From Desulfobacterales bacterium (GTDB taxonomy: Bacteria > Desulfobacterota > Desulfobacteria > Desulfobacterales > Desulfobacteraceae), in assembly GCA_022361535.1 (NCBI GenBank), contig JAKSAU010000309.1, forward strand, positions 1-21,961: 21,961 nucleotides of DNA. Reading direction: 5' to 3'. The notes under the pieces were generated by a model. It had not been told where the DNA came from. It saw nothing but the letters and a program-made list of their open reading frames with translations, and did not search any database. Each line of letters opens with the position of its first letter. The first letter of the stretch is position 1. Shown here piece by piece: positions 8,901-15,348 of this stretch. The translations under genes were made by a program, and so were the position numbers.

Positions 8901-9295
8901 ACTTAACCGCTTTCCTGCAGAATATTGGAATTTGTAAATTCATGGCCAAAGACTTTGAAAATGCCCTGGCATTTATGGAACAGGCACTGGAAACCACCGA
9001 AACCATAGATGATCCGCCTGGAAAGGCGACAGCCTTGATTTGGGGAGGCCGGACGAACGGCAGGCTGGCCGACCACCCCAATGCTGAAAATATGATCCGT
9101 GAAGGTATTGACCTGATGAATCAACTCGGGGCAAAACCGGGAGCAGCTCTTGGCCAATTTTTTCTTGGGGAACTGCTCGCTGATGTCGGCCGGACGGACG
9201 AGGCCGCAGAGCAACTCAAGAACGTCCAGAATCAATTCAAATCCCTGGAAATGACCTATTGGTCAGATCAGGCACGCTCTCTTCAAGGGATCTAA
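5903..9295 (+). CDS. zinc-ribbon / class III nucleotide cyclase / AAA-type ATPase / TPR fusion protein
   Basis: An 1130-residue cytoplasmic signalling protein of the soluble-adenylyl-cyclase-like architecture. Residues 1-46 hold two CxxC...CxxC zinc ribbons (C3, C6, C17, C20; C28, C31, C42, C45). Residues about 97-280 are the class III cyclase domain: metal-binding D107 (FFCDVTGFT) and D151 (FTGDGVMALFG), T221 in YTAVGD, N228 and R232 of the transition-state pair. The substrate-selecting Lys position is Gln (Q147). About 300-600 is an AAA_16/NB-ARC-like ATPase with Walker A GEPGIGKS (about 328-335) and Walker B LVIAVDDLQWLD. The rest is helical TPR-like repeats. Such fusions are usually called adenylate/guanylate cyclases; cAMP is the likelier product but activity is not certain. 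The stop overlaps the convergent SGNH gene by 4 bases. Confidence 0.93.
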   Translation: MKCHACQAHNRDIVKYCEDCGTQIAFACSRCGFSVPMGKKFCGQCGHKLSDTAFIKADDRIGQGTQGPDIDFNRPDSYTPKFMAEKILTTRSSIEGERKLVTVFFCDVTGFTSLSEQLDPETVHEIMDGCFKILMEEIHTYEGTINQFTGDGVMALFGAPIAHEDHAQRACHASLAIQAALREYGQKVDEAYGTNFKMRIGLNSGPVVVGAIGDDLRMDYTAVGDTTNLAARMESMADPEGILISASTHRQVSRYFETQSLGPVNVKGKKEPQQVYKLLGSTGIESRLDASRSRGLVKYIGREEELIDLTKAYDKAASGQGCLVGVVGEPGIGKSRFVFEMQRQTNDDCKFMETRCLQYSSSIPFRPVLNLVKGYFNIGGDETKANLDSKLTEGLGKDLAVHLPAFRQFLSLPPNDAAWESQDPKEKRMGIFEALRNFFLALAKDNTLVIAVDDLQWLDKTSEEFLDYFIDWIGNSKILLILLFRQEYSHSWGGKSFYKQIGLPPLTDSQSLQFIESILNDGEVSKDVSDLIISRTSGNPLFMEELTISLLENQILLKQDGQYRLGETTLLDQVPDTIQGIITARMDRLNENVKSTMQVASVIGRKFAARLVHALTDPDQDARQYLIKLQNLEFIHEKQVLPELEYVFKNPITQEVAYNSLLLNRRRQIHSNCARAIIEMYPDQKEAYYEIIAFHFSKSDNYDEAATYLKLSGDKAIQNNSAWEALAFYKKALATVEDLPTNEKTDEQMNQRKLELLHALITPTILLDFPKGSLGLLEQGAETAKALDDCKSTIRFHSNMGFYHSVHGHPEEGIKFSGKAFAQATAIKDLEAMAQAAPDLIMAHMARGRYKEALDITSSMIPAIQEANRQTDTFGGPAMVYFTFYTIQGYTRACLGDFSNGLADCHKGLEAAETQGNLFTLNLCRFYSGLTYMLKGDWETAHTLIDQCVKEIEKVDFLLIEALSRGSLGLIHAFRDDPATGQDFVEQGLAILQENGLEWNLTAFLQNIGICKFMAKDFENALAFMEQALETTETIDDPPGKATALIWGGRTNGRLADHPNAENMIREGIDLMNQLGAKPGAALGQFFLGELLADVGRTDEAAEQLKNVQNQFKSLEMTYWSDQARSLQGI

Positions 9296-10089
9296 AGCGC
9301 CTGAATTGCCTTATAGATTTTATTTGCAACCTTATCAAACCCTGCTGGTGTCGGGTGTATTTCGTTGCGCCATTCATCTTCTGCAACACAACCGTGTGTA
9401 TCAACAACAATAAGGTTATCCTTATATTTTTTCCCAACCTTATTTAACGATCGTTTGAAGCGCTTTAAAATGCTATGGATGATTTTTTTCTGGTCATTAT
9501 AATCATGGATCTTCTTGTTTTCCATGTACGGATACATCCATGATTTTCCCATTGGAATAATGTCAAACAGTTCAAATCCTTCTTTAGATGGAAGCGCCAG
9601 GTCATAGGTGTGGGTGATCACTTTAAACTTGGGTTTGAGGTCTAAAATCCGTTCCATCATTTCCATATAGACAAGTTCAAGTTGCTGGATCTTGATGTCT
9701 AAATGGTCTTTATTGATGCACGCCTTCCAATCCATACTCCCCTTTTTCTCATTGATCAGAAACCCGAAATCATACCGTCCTACAAGGTCATTTCCGCCCC
9801 CGGAGAATAACATTGCATCAAAATCCATGTGTTTCAGGCGCTTAAGCAGCGACAGTTTCTGGTCTCCTGACATCATGTCAGCCGCTTCATCCCCGTTTCT
9901 GCTGGTGTTCAGAATGGCAAGACCTGGTTTGTCGGCCAGATGGTCAATTATGTTGGCATCCTTGCCAAAAAAGTAGAATCTTCTGGGGTAGGCAAACCAG
10001 GAATCACCTTCTGCTAGAAGTTTCGTATCGTTGGGATGGTTCTCGATATGCTTTTTAAATTCAACGGTATCGACTGTCTCAAAACCCAT
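9292..10089 (-). CDS. SGNH/GDSL-fold hydrolase
   Basis: A 265-residue protein with the SGNH hydrolase blocks: GDSW with nucleophile S30 (block I), a block II Gly around SRNGDEA (G66), GGGND with N100 (block III), and H245 in NEIHPTPAGF (block V). In block V the position normally holding the catalytic Asp (DxxH) is N242. No signal peptide or membrane segment is visible, so it is probably cytoplasmic. Substrates of SGNH enzymes range over lipids, acyl-CoA and acetylated sugars, and this one cannot be assigned. AAGGAG lies 7-8 bases before the ATG. The 3' end overlaps that of the cyclase gene, and no terminator fits between them, so transcripts from the two strands probably overlap. Confidence 0.85.
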   Translation of the reverse strand: MGFETVDTVEFKKHIENHPNDTKLLAEGDSWFAYPRRFYFFGKDANIIDHLADKPGLAILNTSRNGDEAADMMSGDQKLSLLKRLKHMDFDAMLFSGGGNDLVGRYDFGFLINEKKGSMDWKACINKDHLDIKIQQLELVYMEMMERILDLKPKFKVITHTYDLALPSKEGFELFDIIPMGKSWMYPYMENKKIHDYNDQKKIIHSILKRFKRSLNKVGKKYKDNLIVVDTHGCVAEDEWRNEIHPTPAGFDKVANKIYKAIQAL

Positions 10090-10329
10090 GTGATTTCTCC
10101 TTTTCTCTGATGCAAAAAAGTGTCAGAAAGACTGTGGTTTATTGCTGTTTCGAACGTTTGATACATAGCCGCATATTATGAAAAAAACGAATGATACCCG
10201 GAGCAGCTATCTTAACCCATCAGGTAATTTTCATATCAGCATTACCAAAACGTGTAAAGAAGTGCATAGAGAATATAAGTCTTGTTTCACTCGATATATC
10301 GAAAAGATCTGTCGATCACTATAGATTGT

Positions 10330-11454
10330 TTACAAATGGACTTTTCCATAAAGCTTTCTCTGGGCCCTGAAATTCATGGCAATGTAAACCAGTTTTGAAA
10401 ATGCGGCCCCAAAAAGAATATACTGCGGTTTTGGCAGGAACAGCGCCAGGATTGCTATCACGAACATAACCAGGGTGTTGAGAATAATATATCCTCTGTA
10501 TTCGGGGCGATTCACGTAATAAGCGGTTTGCTTGCCAAAATAGAATGTCCCGACACCCACCATTACCATGATCCTGAAATCACTTATGGCCAGATCACCC
10601 AGTATGGCGTGGCGAATCATATTGGCCAGCACAGCAAATGAAATATAGGTGGACAACTGGGAAAACAATATCGCATCCCCGTTTTTATCCCTTTCCGACT
10701 CAATGAGCAGTGGGAATGAATCAAAATACATCCACCAGATCATGCATATAAAAAGGAACCCGCAGATCACTGTCGCTGTTGTAAGAGTGTCCCAGTTCAT
10801 ATCAGAAAGGCCATATGAAATTGAGATAACCGATTCCCCCAAAAGTATGATTGCCAAAAGCCCTACCCGTTCTACCAAGTGATCCCTGTCCACGGGTATA
10901 ACATGCTTGACGATGAGCTGCCTGCCAACAATATCGAACAAAATCCCAAGGTAAAAAATGACGATGGCAAAGGAAAATGTAAAAAATACCGCGCTCATGC
11001 TGATAAGGGCCCCTATGGTAAAGGTAAGACCCATGCTCTTTGCAAACCCTTTCTTTTCAGGGTATTGGCCGGCAGCAGAAAAATACAGTACTGCGATAAT
11101 GAGCCGGGCAGTCCCGTATGCAAGCATAAACGGAACATAGCTGCCTGCCAGATCTTCTTTAAGGGTGATGGCACAGAGCATGATAATGGCCATAAGCAGA
11201 AGGGTAACCACCCGGTGGGGCCGGCTGTCGGAATCAAACCGGTTGCTGTAAACCATATGCCCGACCCAGATCCACCACATGGGGATAAATGTCAGTATAA
11301 ACGAAAACCAGACATGCCCTTCGAGGTGGCCATGGTGGGTGTGGACCAAAAAATGGGTCAGTTTTCCCAAAGCCACTACAAAAATCAGGTCAAAGAAAAG
11401 TTCCAGCCATGTGGCCTGTCTCGGTTCTAAATAGAGTAATTTTTTACCAGCCAT
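10330..11454 (-). CDS. LtrA-family (low temperature requirement A-like) membrane protein
   Basis: A 374-residue polytopic inner-membrane protein. It has the family hallmarks TWLELFFDLIFVVAL at the N-terminus, a HRV-containing segment after the second helix, and ERVGLLAIILLGESVISI in the middle. There are about nine or ten hydrophobic helices and a short basic C-terminal tail. The molecular role of this family is not established; the name comes from Listeria genetics. AAAGG lies about 8 bases before the ATG. It is 90 bases downstream of the DsbA-like selenoprotein gene on the same strand, so read-through from that operon is possible but not shown. Confidence 0.88.
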   Translation of the reverse strand: MAGKKLLYLEPRQATWLELFFDLIFVVALGKLTHFLVHTHHGHLEGHVWFSFILTFIPMWWIWVGHMVYSNRFDSDSRPHRVVTLLLMAIIMLCAITLKEDLAGSYVPFMLAYGTARLIIAVLYFSAAGQYPEKKGFAKSMGLTFTIGALISMSAVFFTFSFAIVIFYLGILFDIVGRQLIVKHVIPVDRDHLVERVGLLAIILLGESVISISYGLSDMNWDTLTTATVICGFLFICMIWWMYFDSFPLLIESERDKNGDAILFSQLSTYISFAVLANMIRHAILGDLAISDFRIMVMVGVGTFYFGKQTAYYVNRPEYRGYIILNTLVMFVIAILALFLPKPQYILFGAAFSKLVYIAMNFRAQRKLYGKVHL

Positions 11455-11544
11455 TTTTATTGCCTTTTACTTCATAATGTTATGTTCTGCCCCAGTTGGA
11501 ATACCGTTTCCTTAATCCGGGAATTTCACTGATGGTCAAAACGT

Positions 11545-12162
11545 TCATGTATGCTTCTGTTTTTGTGCCAATTTGTTGAGTATTTTTCTGAAATTTTCGA
11601 TGGGCTCAGCACCTGTCACAGTCCCATATCCTTCAATGACAAATGTGGGAGCAGAGGAAATCATGTTTTTCTTTGCTGCAAGTGTAGTCTCATCCAACAC
11701 CGTTTTGTATGTTCCTGCAGCCAGTTCCCTTTCAAGTTGTTCCGTATCCAACTCAGCCCGCTCTGCGATATCAAGGATCACTTTTGTATCGCCTATATCT
11801 TTACAATCTGTGAAAAAGGCTTTGAAGACAGCGTCATGAAATGCCTCATACCGTCCATGCTGCTTGGCGAATTCACCTGCCTGCATGGCTTTTGAGGAAT
11901 TGCTCATCAGTTCTTGAGGACCGAATTTCAATCCCATGGGAAAAGCCCTGGCATTCAATTGCCGCCAGAAGGCGATGGGGTTCATTCCCGGGAAATAATC
12001 CTTCCACAACACCCCTTTTTCAGGTGTGTCCGGATGGATTTCAAAAGGCAGCCATTCGTCGTCAATGGGAAATTCTTTTTTTAATTCGTCGATAATACCT
12101 TTACCGATAAAACAAAACGGTCAGATATAATCGGAATAGATTTGCATTTTAACGGGTTCCAT
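11545..12162 (-). CDS. DsbA/FrnE-family thiol oxidoreductase, selenoprotein (UPFC active site)
   Basis: The frame from the ATG at 12162 (AAGGAG 7 bases upstream) reads MEPVKMQIYSDYI, then UGA (12123-12121), then PFCFIGKGIIDEL and on to a normal stop, giving 205 residues with the UGA read through. In the DsbA/FrnE family this position is the first Cys of the CPxC active site (YVCPWCFIGK), so the protein is read as a selenocysteine enzyme U14-P-F-C17. The later SAPTFVI is the cis-Pro loop before the last strands of the thioredoxin fold. A SECIS-like hairpin follows the UGA. Without Sec, translation would stop after 13 residues and the start at 12012 would lack the active site. No signal peptide is visible, so it is cytoplasmic. 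It is the last gene of the mdaB-like operon, 11 bases after the Old Yellow Enzyme gene. Confidence 0.9.
12089..12107 (-). promoter_or_regulatory. SECIS-like hairpin of the DsbA-family selenoprotein
   Basis: Directly 3' of the UGA the mRNA can form a 7-bp stem (UCGGUAA with UUAUCGA, one G-U pair) capped by the loop AGGUA, spanning +14 to +32 after the UGA. Bacterial SECIS elements, as in E. coli fdhF, have a short stem with GGU in the apical loop at about this distance; SelB binds it. The loop G22-G23-U24 fits this well. Confidence 0.75.
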
Positions 12163-12173
12163 GAGTTTTCTCC

Positions 12174-13373
12174 TTATTCGTTCAGCACACATACCGTCGG
12201 TTGGTTGCCGTATCTCATCAAACATTCATTGCAGGATATACACGCAGGTTCGACAGACTTATCTTTTGCCCATTGATTGGGAAGATCCGGTTCAGACAGG
12301 ATCGTCCGGCAAAGGCCAAAAGCCACCACATCAGGATTAATGTCCATCACCTGCTGCATCACTTTGGTATCCCGGTTCCCACCGGTCAGGATCATGGGAA
12401 TATCCAAGGCACGATCAATAGCTTGAGCATCCTTTGCAAAATAAGACTGCAGGCTTGTATCATCACTGATTTCCGGGCGTATGGGCAGATTTTCAGGCGC
12501 ACTCATCAGGTTGCCGCCGCTGATATCAAGGGCTGTCACCCCTCTTTTGGCAAGACCTTTGGCAACATAGATGCCTTCATCCAGCGTCATGCCTTCTCTT
12601 TCCAGGTAATCCTGGCCGTGGATTTTGGCAACCACAGGATAATCTTCTCCCACAGCCATTCTTACGGCCTCGGTGATCTCAAAAATGATCCGGGCACGGT
12701 TCTCAATAGATCCGCCATATTCATCTGTTCGTTTATTAAAATGGGGAACCAAAAACTGGTTGAGCATAAAATTATGTACAAAATGCAGCTCAACTGCATC
12801 AAACCCTGCTTTTTGCGCCCTTGCCGCTGCCTGGGCCATCTCTTTTACGGCCTGTTGGATATCCTCTTTTGTCATAGCCTTGGGCGTGACTTTGGTAAAG
12901 GGATGGGGTATGGCAGACGGTCCCCATATTTCACGCTCCTTGACTTTGTACCCGGACATTGAACCTGCATACCCGATCTGGAGACAGGCCTTTGCCCCGT
13001 TTTTCTGCATTTTTTGGGCAAGTGTTTTAAACGCCGGGATCTGTGCATCATCATAGAATCCCAAAGCCGCATGAAAGGGCTGATCCTGTTTGTTGATATA
13101 GGCAAGCCCTGTAATGATCAGGGAGGCCCCGCCTTCTGCCACCTGCTCATATACCTTTAACAGTTGTGGTGTGGGCATACCATTCTCATCCGCCATTTCC
13201 ATGGACGTGGAGCTGCGTATAATCCTGTTTTTCAATTTTAACGTTCCAATTTTAACCGGATCAAACAGATCTCTTTTGGTCAGTGCATACACAGGTTTGG
13301 CAATGGGACCAAGGCCGGCTGCTACAGCACCTGCCCCCAGTATTTTCAAGGTCTCCCTTCTGGAAAAATTCAT
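12174..13373 (-). CDS. Tat-exported Old Yellow Enzyme-family NADH:flavin oxidoreductase with C-terminal Cys cluster
   Basis: A 399-residue FMN-dependent TIM-barrel ene/quinone reductase. The N-terminus MNFSRRETLKILGAGAVAAGLG is a twin-arginine signal (R5, R6), so export of the folded flavoprotein is predicted. The OYE fold is shown by FDPVKIGTLKLKNRII, the HFVH active-site pair in ELHFVHNFMLNQFLVP, DEYGGSIENRARI, and the phosphate-binding ILTGGNRD. The C-terminus carries C378, C381, C384 and C395 (CX2CX2CX10C), like the [4Fe-4S] ligands of the 2,4-dienoyl-CoA reductase / trimethylamine dehydrogenase branch, but it stops there: the second flavin/NAD domain of those enzymes is absent. AAGGAGG precedes the ATG. 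It lies in the operon mdaB-like, cupin-like, this gene, selenoprotein. Confidence 0.9.
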   Translation of the reverse strand: MNFSRRETLKILGAGAVAAGLGPIAKPVYALTKRDLFDPVKIGTLKLKNRIIRSSTSMEMADENGMPTPQLLKVYEQVAEGGASLIITGLAYINKQDQPFHAALGFYDDAQIPAFKTLAQKMQKNGAKACLQIGYAGSMSGYKVKEREIWGPSAIPHPFTKVTPKAMTKEDIQQAVKEMAQAAARAQKAGFDAVELHFVHNFMLNQFLVPHFNKRTDEYGGSIENRARIIFEITEAVRMAVGEDYPVVAKIHGQDYLEREGMTLDEGIYVAKGLAKRGVTALDISGGNLMSAPENLPIRPEISDDTSLQSYFAKDAQAIDRALDIPMILTGGNRDTKVMQQVMDINPDVVAFGLCRTILSEPDLPNQWAKDKSVEPACISCNECLMRYGNQPTVCVLNE

Positions 13374-13405
13374 TCTTCCTCCTTAAACTGCCGCTTTCTT
13401 CGGCA

Positions 13406-13549
13406 TTAATGTGTAGATGTCATGCTCTCAACGATAATGGCCCGGACGCGGACATGTTCATTTTCCATCAGAACTTTATAGGTATCCGGAGAGGCTTCTG
13501 CAGCTGGCGGTGCAGATATGTTACCTTCCTGTATTGTCATTTGTGCCAT
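13406..13549 (-). CDS. 47-residue cupin-like small protein
   Basis: A short frame with a strong ribosome site (AAAGGAG, 8 bases before ATG). It sits 13 bases after the mdaB-like stop and 32 bases before the Old Yellow Enzyme start, so it is placed as a true operon member. The product MAQMTIQEGN...YKVLMENEHVRVRAIIVESMTSTH ends where the start of small cupin proteins (YKVLLENERVRVLE...) would continue into the metal-binding barrel. It could therefore be the remnant of a truncated cupin or a genuine small protein. A weak hairpin (TGCCG-CGGCA) lies just after the stop. Confidence 0.55.
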   Translation of the reverse strand: MAQMTIQEGNISAPPAAEASPDTYKVLMENEHVRVRAIIVESMTSTH

Positions 13550-13562
13550 TACTCTTTCTCCT

Positions 13563-14114
13563 TTAGGCAAAAACGGTTTTCAAATGGTCCAGAAAGCGCA
13601 CTTCATCCCTGGCAAAATCCGGCTCATGGATCACGTTATGGCATGAAAAATGGGGGAGTTCCTCAAACCCGCAGAAGGTGTTGGTCTTTACCATGGGCAG
13701 CAGGACATCATTGGCAGATAGTTCGCCAAAGAATGCGTCTTGGTCTGAAAATGCATCCACAGGCGCATTCCATGTGGTGGACAGCATGAACTTTTTGCCT
13801 TTCATAAGGCCGCCAGATCCGTAACCATGGCCAGCAAACCCGAAAAACTCGTGAACCTGGTAAACATCGTCAAGATACTTTTTCAAGGATGCGGGCATCA
13901 TAAACCAGTAAACAGGATATTGAAAAATGACCACGTCCGCTTTTTTGAATTTTTCAATTTCCTCATTCACCTCATATCCACTTTCAATGTCCGTGGTCAG
14001 GATTTCGTAACCTTCTTTAAGATACGAAATCCCGGCATCAAAAAGTCCTTTGTTGTATGTACCCTTTGCCAGTTCATTGGTTTCCTTGCCCAAAATCATC
14101 AGTATTGTCTTCAT
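13563..14114 (-). CDS. MdaB-like NAD(P)H quinone oxidoreductase (flavodoxin-2 fold)
   Basis: A flavodoxin-fold FAD/FMN reductase of the MdaB/NQO1 family, which carries out two-electron reduction of quinones and so avoids semiquinone radicals. Seen: MKTILMILGKE start strand, a DVVIFQYPVYWFMMPASLKKYLDDV segment typical of MdaB, GLMKGKKFMLSTTWNAP, and the C-terminal CHNVIHEPDF. The frame opens at 14126, but GGAGAG within the first codons lies properly spaced before the ATG at 14114, so I take that start (183 residues). No signal peptide is visible; it is cytoplasmic. It is the first gene of the operon running to the DsbA-like selenoprotein, with the HxlR-type operator about 125 bases upstream. 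Confidence 0.9.
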   Translation of the reverse strand: MKTILMILGKETNELAKGTYNKGLFDAGISYLKEGYEILTTDIESGYEVNEEIEKFKKADVVIFQYPVYWFMMPASLKKYLDDVYQVHEFFGFAGHGYGSGGLMKGKKFMLSTTWNAPVDAFSDQDAFFGELSANDVLLPMVKTNTFCGFEELPHFSCHNVIHEPDFARDEVRFLDHLKTVFA

Positions 14115-14223
14115 TTGTCTCTCCATCTGATACGTTTTTTGTCTTGTTTTCTTGGGGTTGCTGAGTCATTCCCGTCAAGCATCAAGGAAGACTCATTCTT
14201 CAATTGTTGAAATTATAAATAAT

Positions 14224-14279
14224 ATTATAAAAAAGAAAAGTACCTACTTTAAAGTTGTATACATACTAAATAGTAAGAT
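14224..14279 (-). promoter_or_regulatory. promoter and predicted HxlR operator of the mdaB-like operon
   Basis: On the minus strand TATAAT (14224-14229) is a good -10 box with only a poor -35. Immediately upstream, 14238-14279 aligns without gaps to 15288-15329 in front of hxlR: 28 of 42 bases are identical. Both have TACNTAC half-sites 19 bases apart (here TACCTAC at 14241 and TACATAC at 14260), the second opening a dyad TACATACT-AAAT-AGTAAGAT. The site would overlap the -35 region. Confidence 0.65.
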
Positions 14280-14571
14280 TTATTAATTATCAATTAGTTA
14301 AATGAAATATTTTTTTGATTTAATCCGAAAAATAATCAATTCTCCCATGATACTGACTGCAATTTCAGCCCGGTTCATTCGTCTTTTGGAATTCTCAACA
14401 AGTTGTGATGGAAAAGACGGAACAAAGGGCTGTATCCAGACGGTGACATAGCCGAAGCAAAATTACCAGGATCATACCTGCATATAGCTGATCTGACCCC
14501 GGCCCTTTCATTGGCGGCTGCCTTTTGTACCAAGAGCAGTTTTTACTTTAACCTGTCTGTTCCTTCCCATT
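14280..14571. other. intergenic region downstream of the peroxiredoxin gene
   Basis: I see no convincing gene. The left part is AT-rich; 14380-14530 is of coding-like composition but every frame is broken and unrecognised. No clear intrinsic terminator for the peroxiredoxin gene is visible. Confidence 0.5.
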
Positions 14572-15216
14572 TTATATACGGTCAAGAATATCTATAATCT
14601 GGGAAGGTTCCGGCCTGATGGTATAATCCGGATTGACTTCGGCATCAATGATTTTGCCTTTGGTATCTGCGATGAAACGCGCCGGCATGGGCAGTTGCCA
14701 GGAATCGCTTCCGTTGAACCGTTTCAGATCAATGCCGAAATTGCTGTATATCTGCTTTAATTCTTCAGGCAGGTCAGAAGTCAGTCCGAATTGTGAAGCG
14801 ACTTTGTTTTCTAAATCACAAAGGACAGGATAGGTCAGTTTGGATTTTTTAGAGACCTGTTTTGAATATTTTTCCAGTTGAGGAGAAATCACAACAAGGG
14901 ATGCCCCCCTTTTCTCAATTTCCGGATGAACTGCCTGCAGAGCTTCCAGCTCCAGGTTGCAGTACCCTCACCACACTCCTCTGTAAAAACTGACCACTAC
15001 CGGGCCTTTCTCAACTAATGCCTTAGAAGATACCCCTTCCCCATTGTGATTCAACAATGAAAACTTAGGAAGCGCCTCTCCTTTTTTTATCACATTGTCT
15101 GTTTTACCTGAATTTATCAGCGTTTCTGTTTCCCGGTGCATAACGGCAAGCGCCTCCGGGGGAATACGGCTTTCAACCTGAGCCTTCATTTGATCTATTT
15201 TTTCCTGCAGTGTCAT
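14572..15216 (-). CDS. peroxiredoxin-like (AhpC/TSA) selenoprotein with UGYC active site
   Basis: From the ATG at 15216 (AAGGAG 8 bases upstream) the protein reads to VVVSFYRGVW, then UGA (14970-14968), then GYCNLELEALQAVHPEIEKRGASLVVISP and on to a stop at 14572: 214 residues with the UGA as U83. AhpC/TSA relatives have FYRGxWCPYCNxEL here, so UGA replaces the peroxidatic Cys and the partner C86 is kept (UxxC; the usual Pro is Gly). The thioredoxin-fold core continues with YPVLCDLENKVASQFGL and MPARFIADTKGKI. Likely function: selenol-based reduction of hydroperoxides, in the cytoplasm. It is divergent from hxlR, with a shared operator between. A SECIS-like hairpin follows the UGA. Confidence 0.9.
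14934..14956 (-). promoter_or_regulatory. SECIS-like hairpin of the peroxiredoxin-like selenoprotein
   Basis: At +12 to +34 after the UGA the mRNA forms CCUG-GAGCU-GGA-AGCUC-UG-CAGG: nine base pairs, a 2-base bulge on the 3' side and a small loop starting with GG. Distance and loop guanines agree with bacterial SECIS elements. Confidence 0.75.
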
Positions 15217-15287
15217 TTTCGCATCTCCTTTTTTGAATTTGGGTGATTTACATGTGGTGGGAACTATGCTAATTTTATCATATTATC

Positions 15288-15329
15288 AAGTACTTACTTT
15301 TTTGTTTAATACTTACCCAAAGGTATGTA
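15288..15329. promoter_or_regulatory. predicted HxlR operator and hxlR promoter
   Basis: This stretch holds the half-site TACTTAC at 15291 and, 19 bases on, the dyad TACTTACC-CAAA-GGTATGTA (15310-15329, one mismatch). A weak promoter TTGTTT (15302) / TATGTA (15324) with 16-base spacing overlaps the dyad, so binding would shut off hxlR. The region is shared with the divergent peroxiredoxin gene. It matches the site before the mdaB-like operon. Confidence 0.7.
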
Positions 15330-15348
15330 ATGAAGACTGGAGGACAAT

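Noticed and set aside
10178..10324. 48-residue plus-strand frame beginning MKKTNDTRSSYLNPSG in the gap between the SGNH and LtrA genes
   Set aside because: No ribosome-binding site, no recognisable family and basic, Cys-rich composition; not enough support to call a gene.
10879..11430. Plus-strand 183-residue ORF opposite the LtrA gene
   Set aside because: Antisense to a strongly recognisable membrane protein; composition is that expected from the reverse complement of hydrophobic codons.
11545..12012. Shorter DsbA-like gene starting at the GTG at 12012
   Set aside because: It would lack the active-site CxxC and the first beta strand, and has no ribosome site; the frame continues upstream through UGA to a well-placed ATG.
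14572..14892. Separate small gene for the C-terminal half of the peroxiredoxin
   Set aside because: Same frame as the upstream half, with no stop other than the UGA at the catalytic Cys; one selenoprotein gene explains both.
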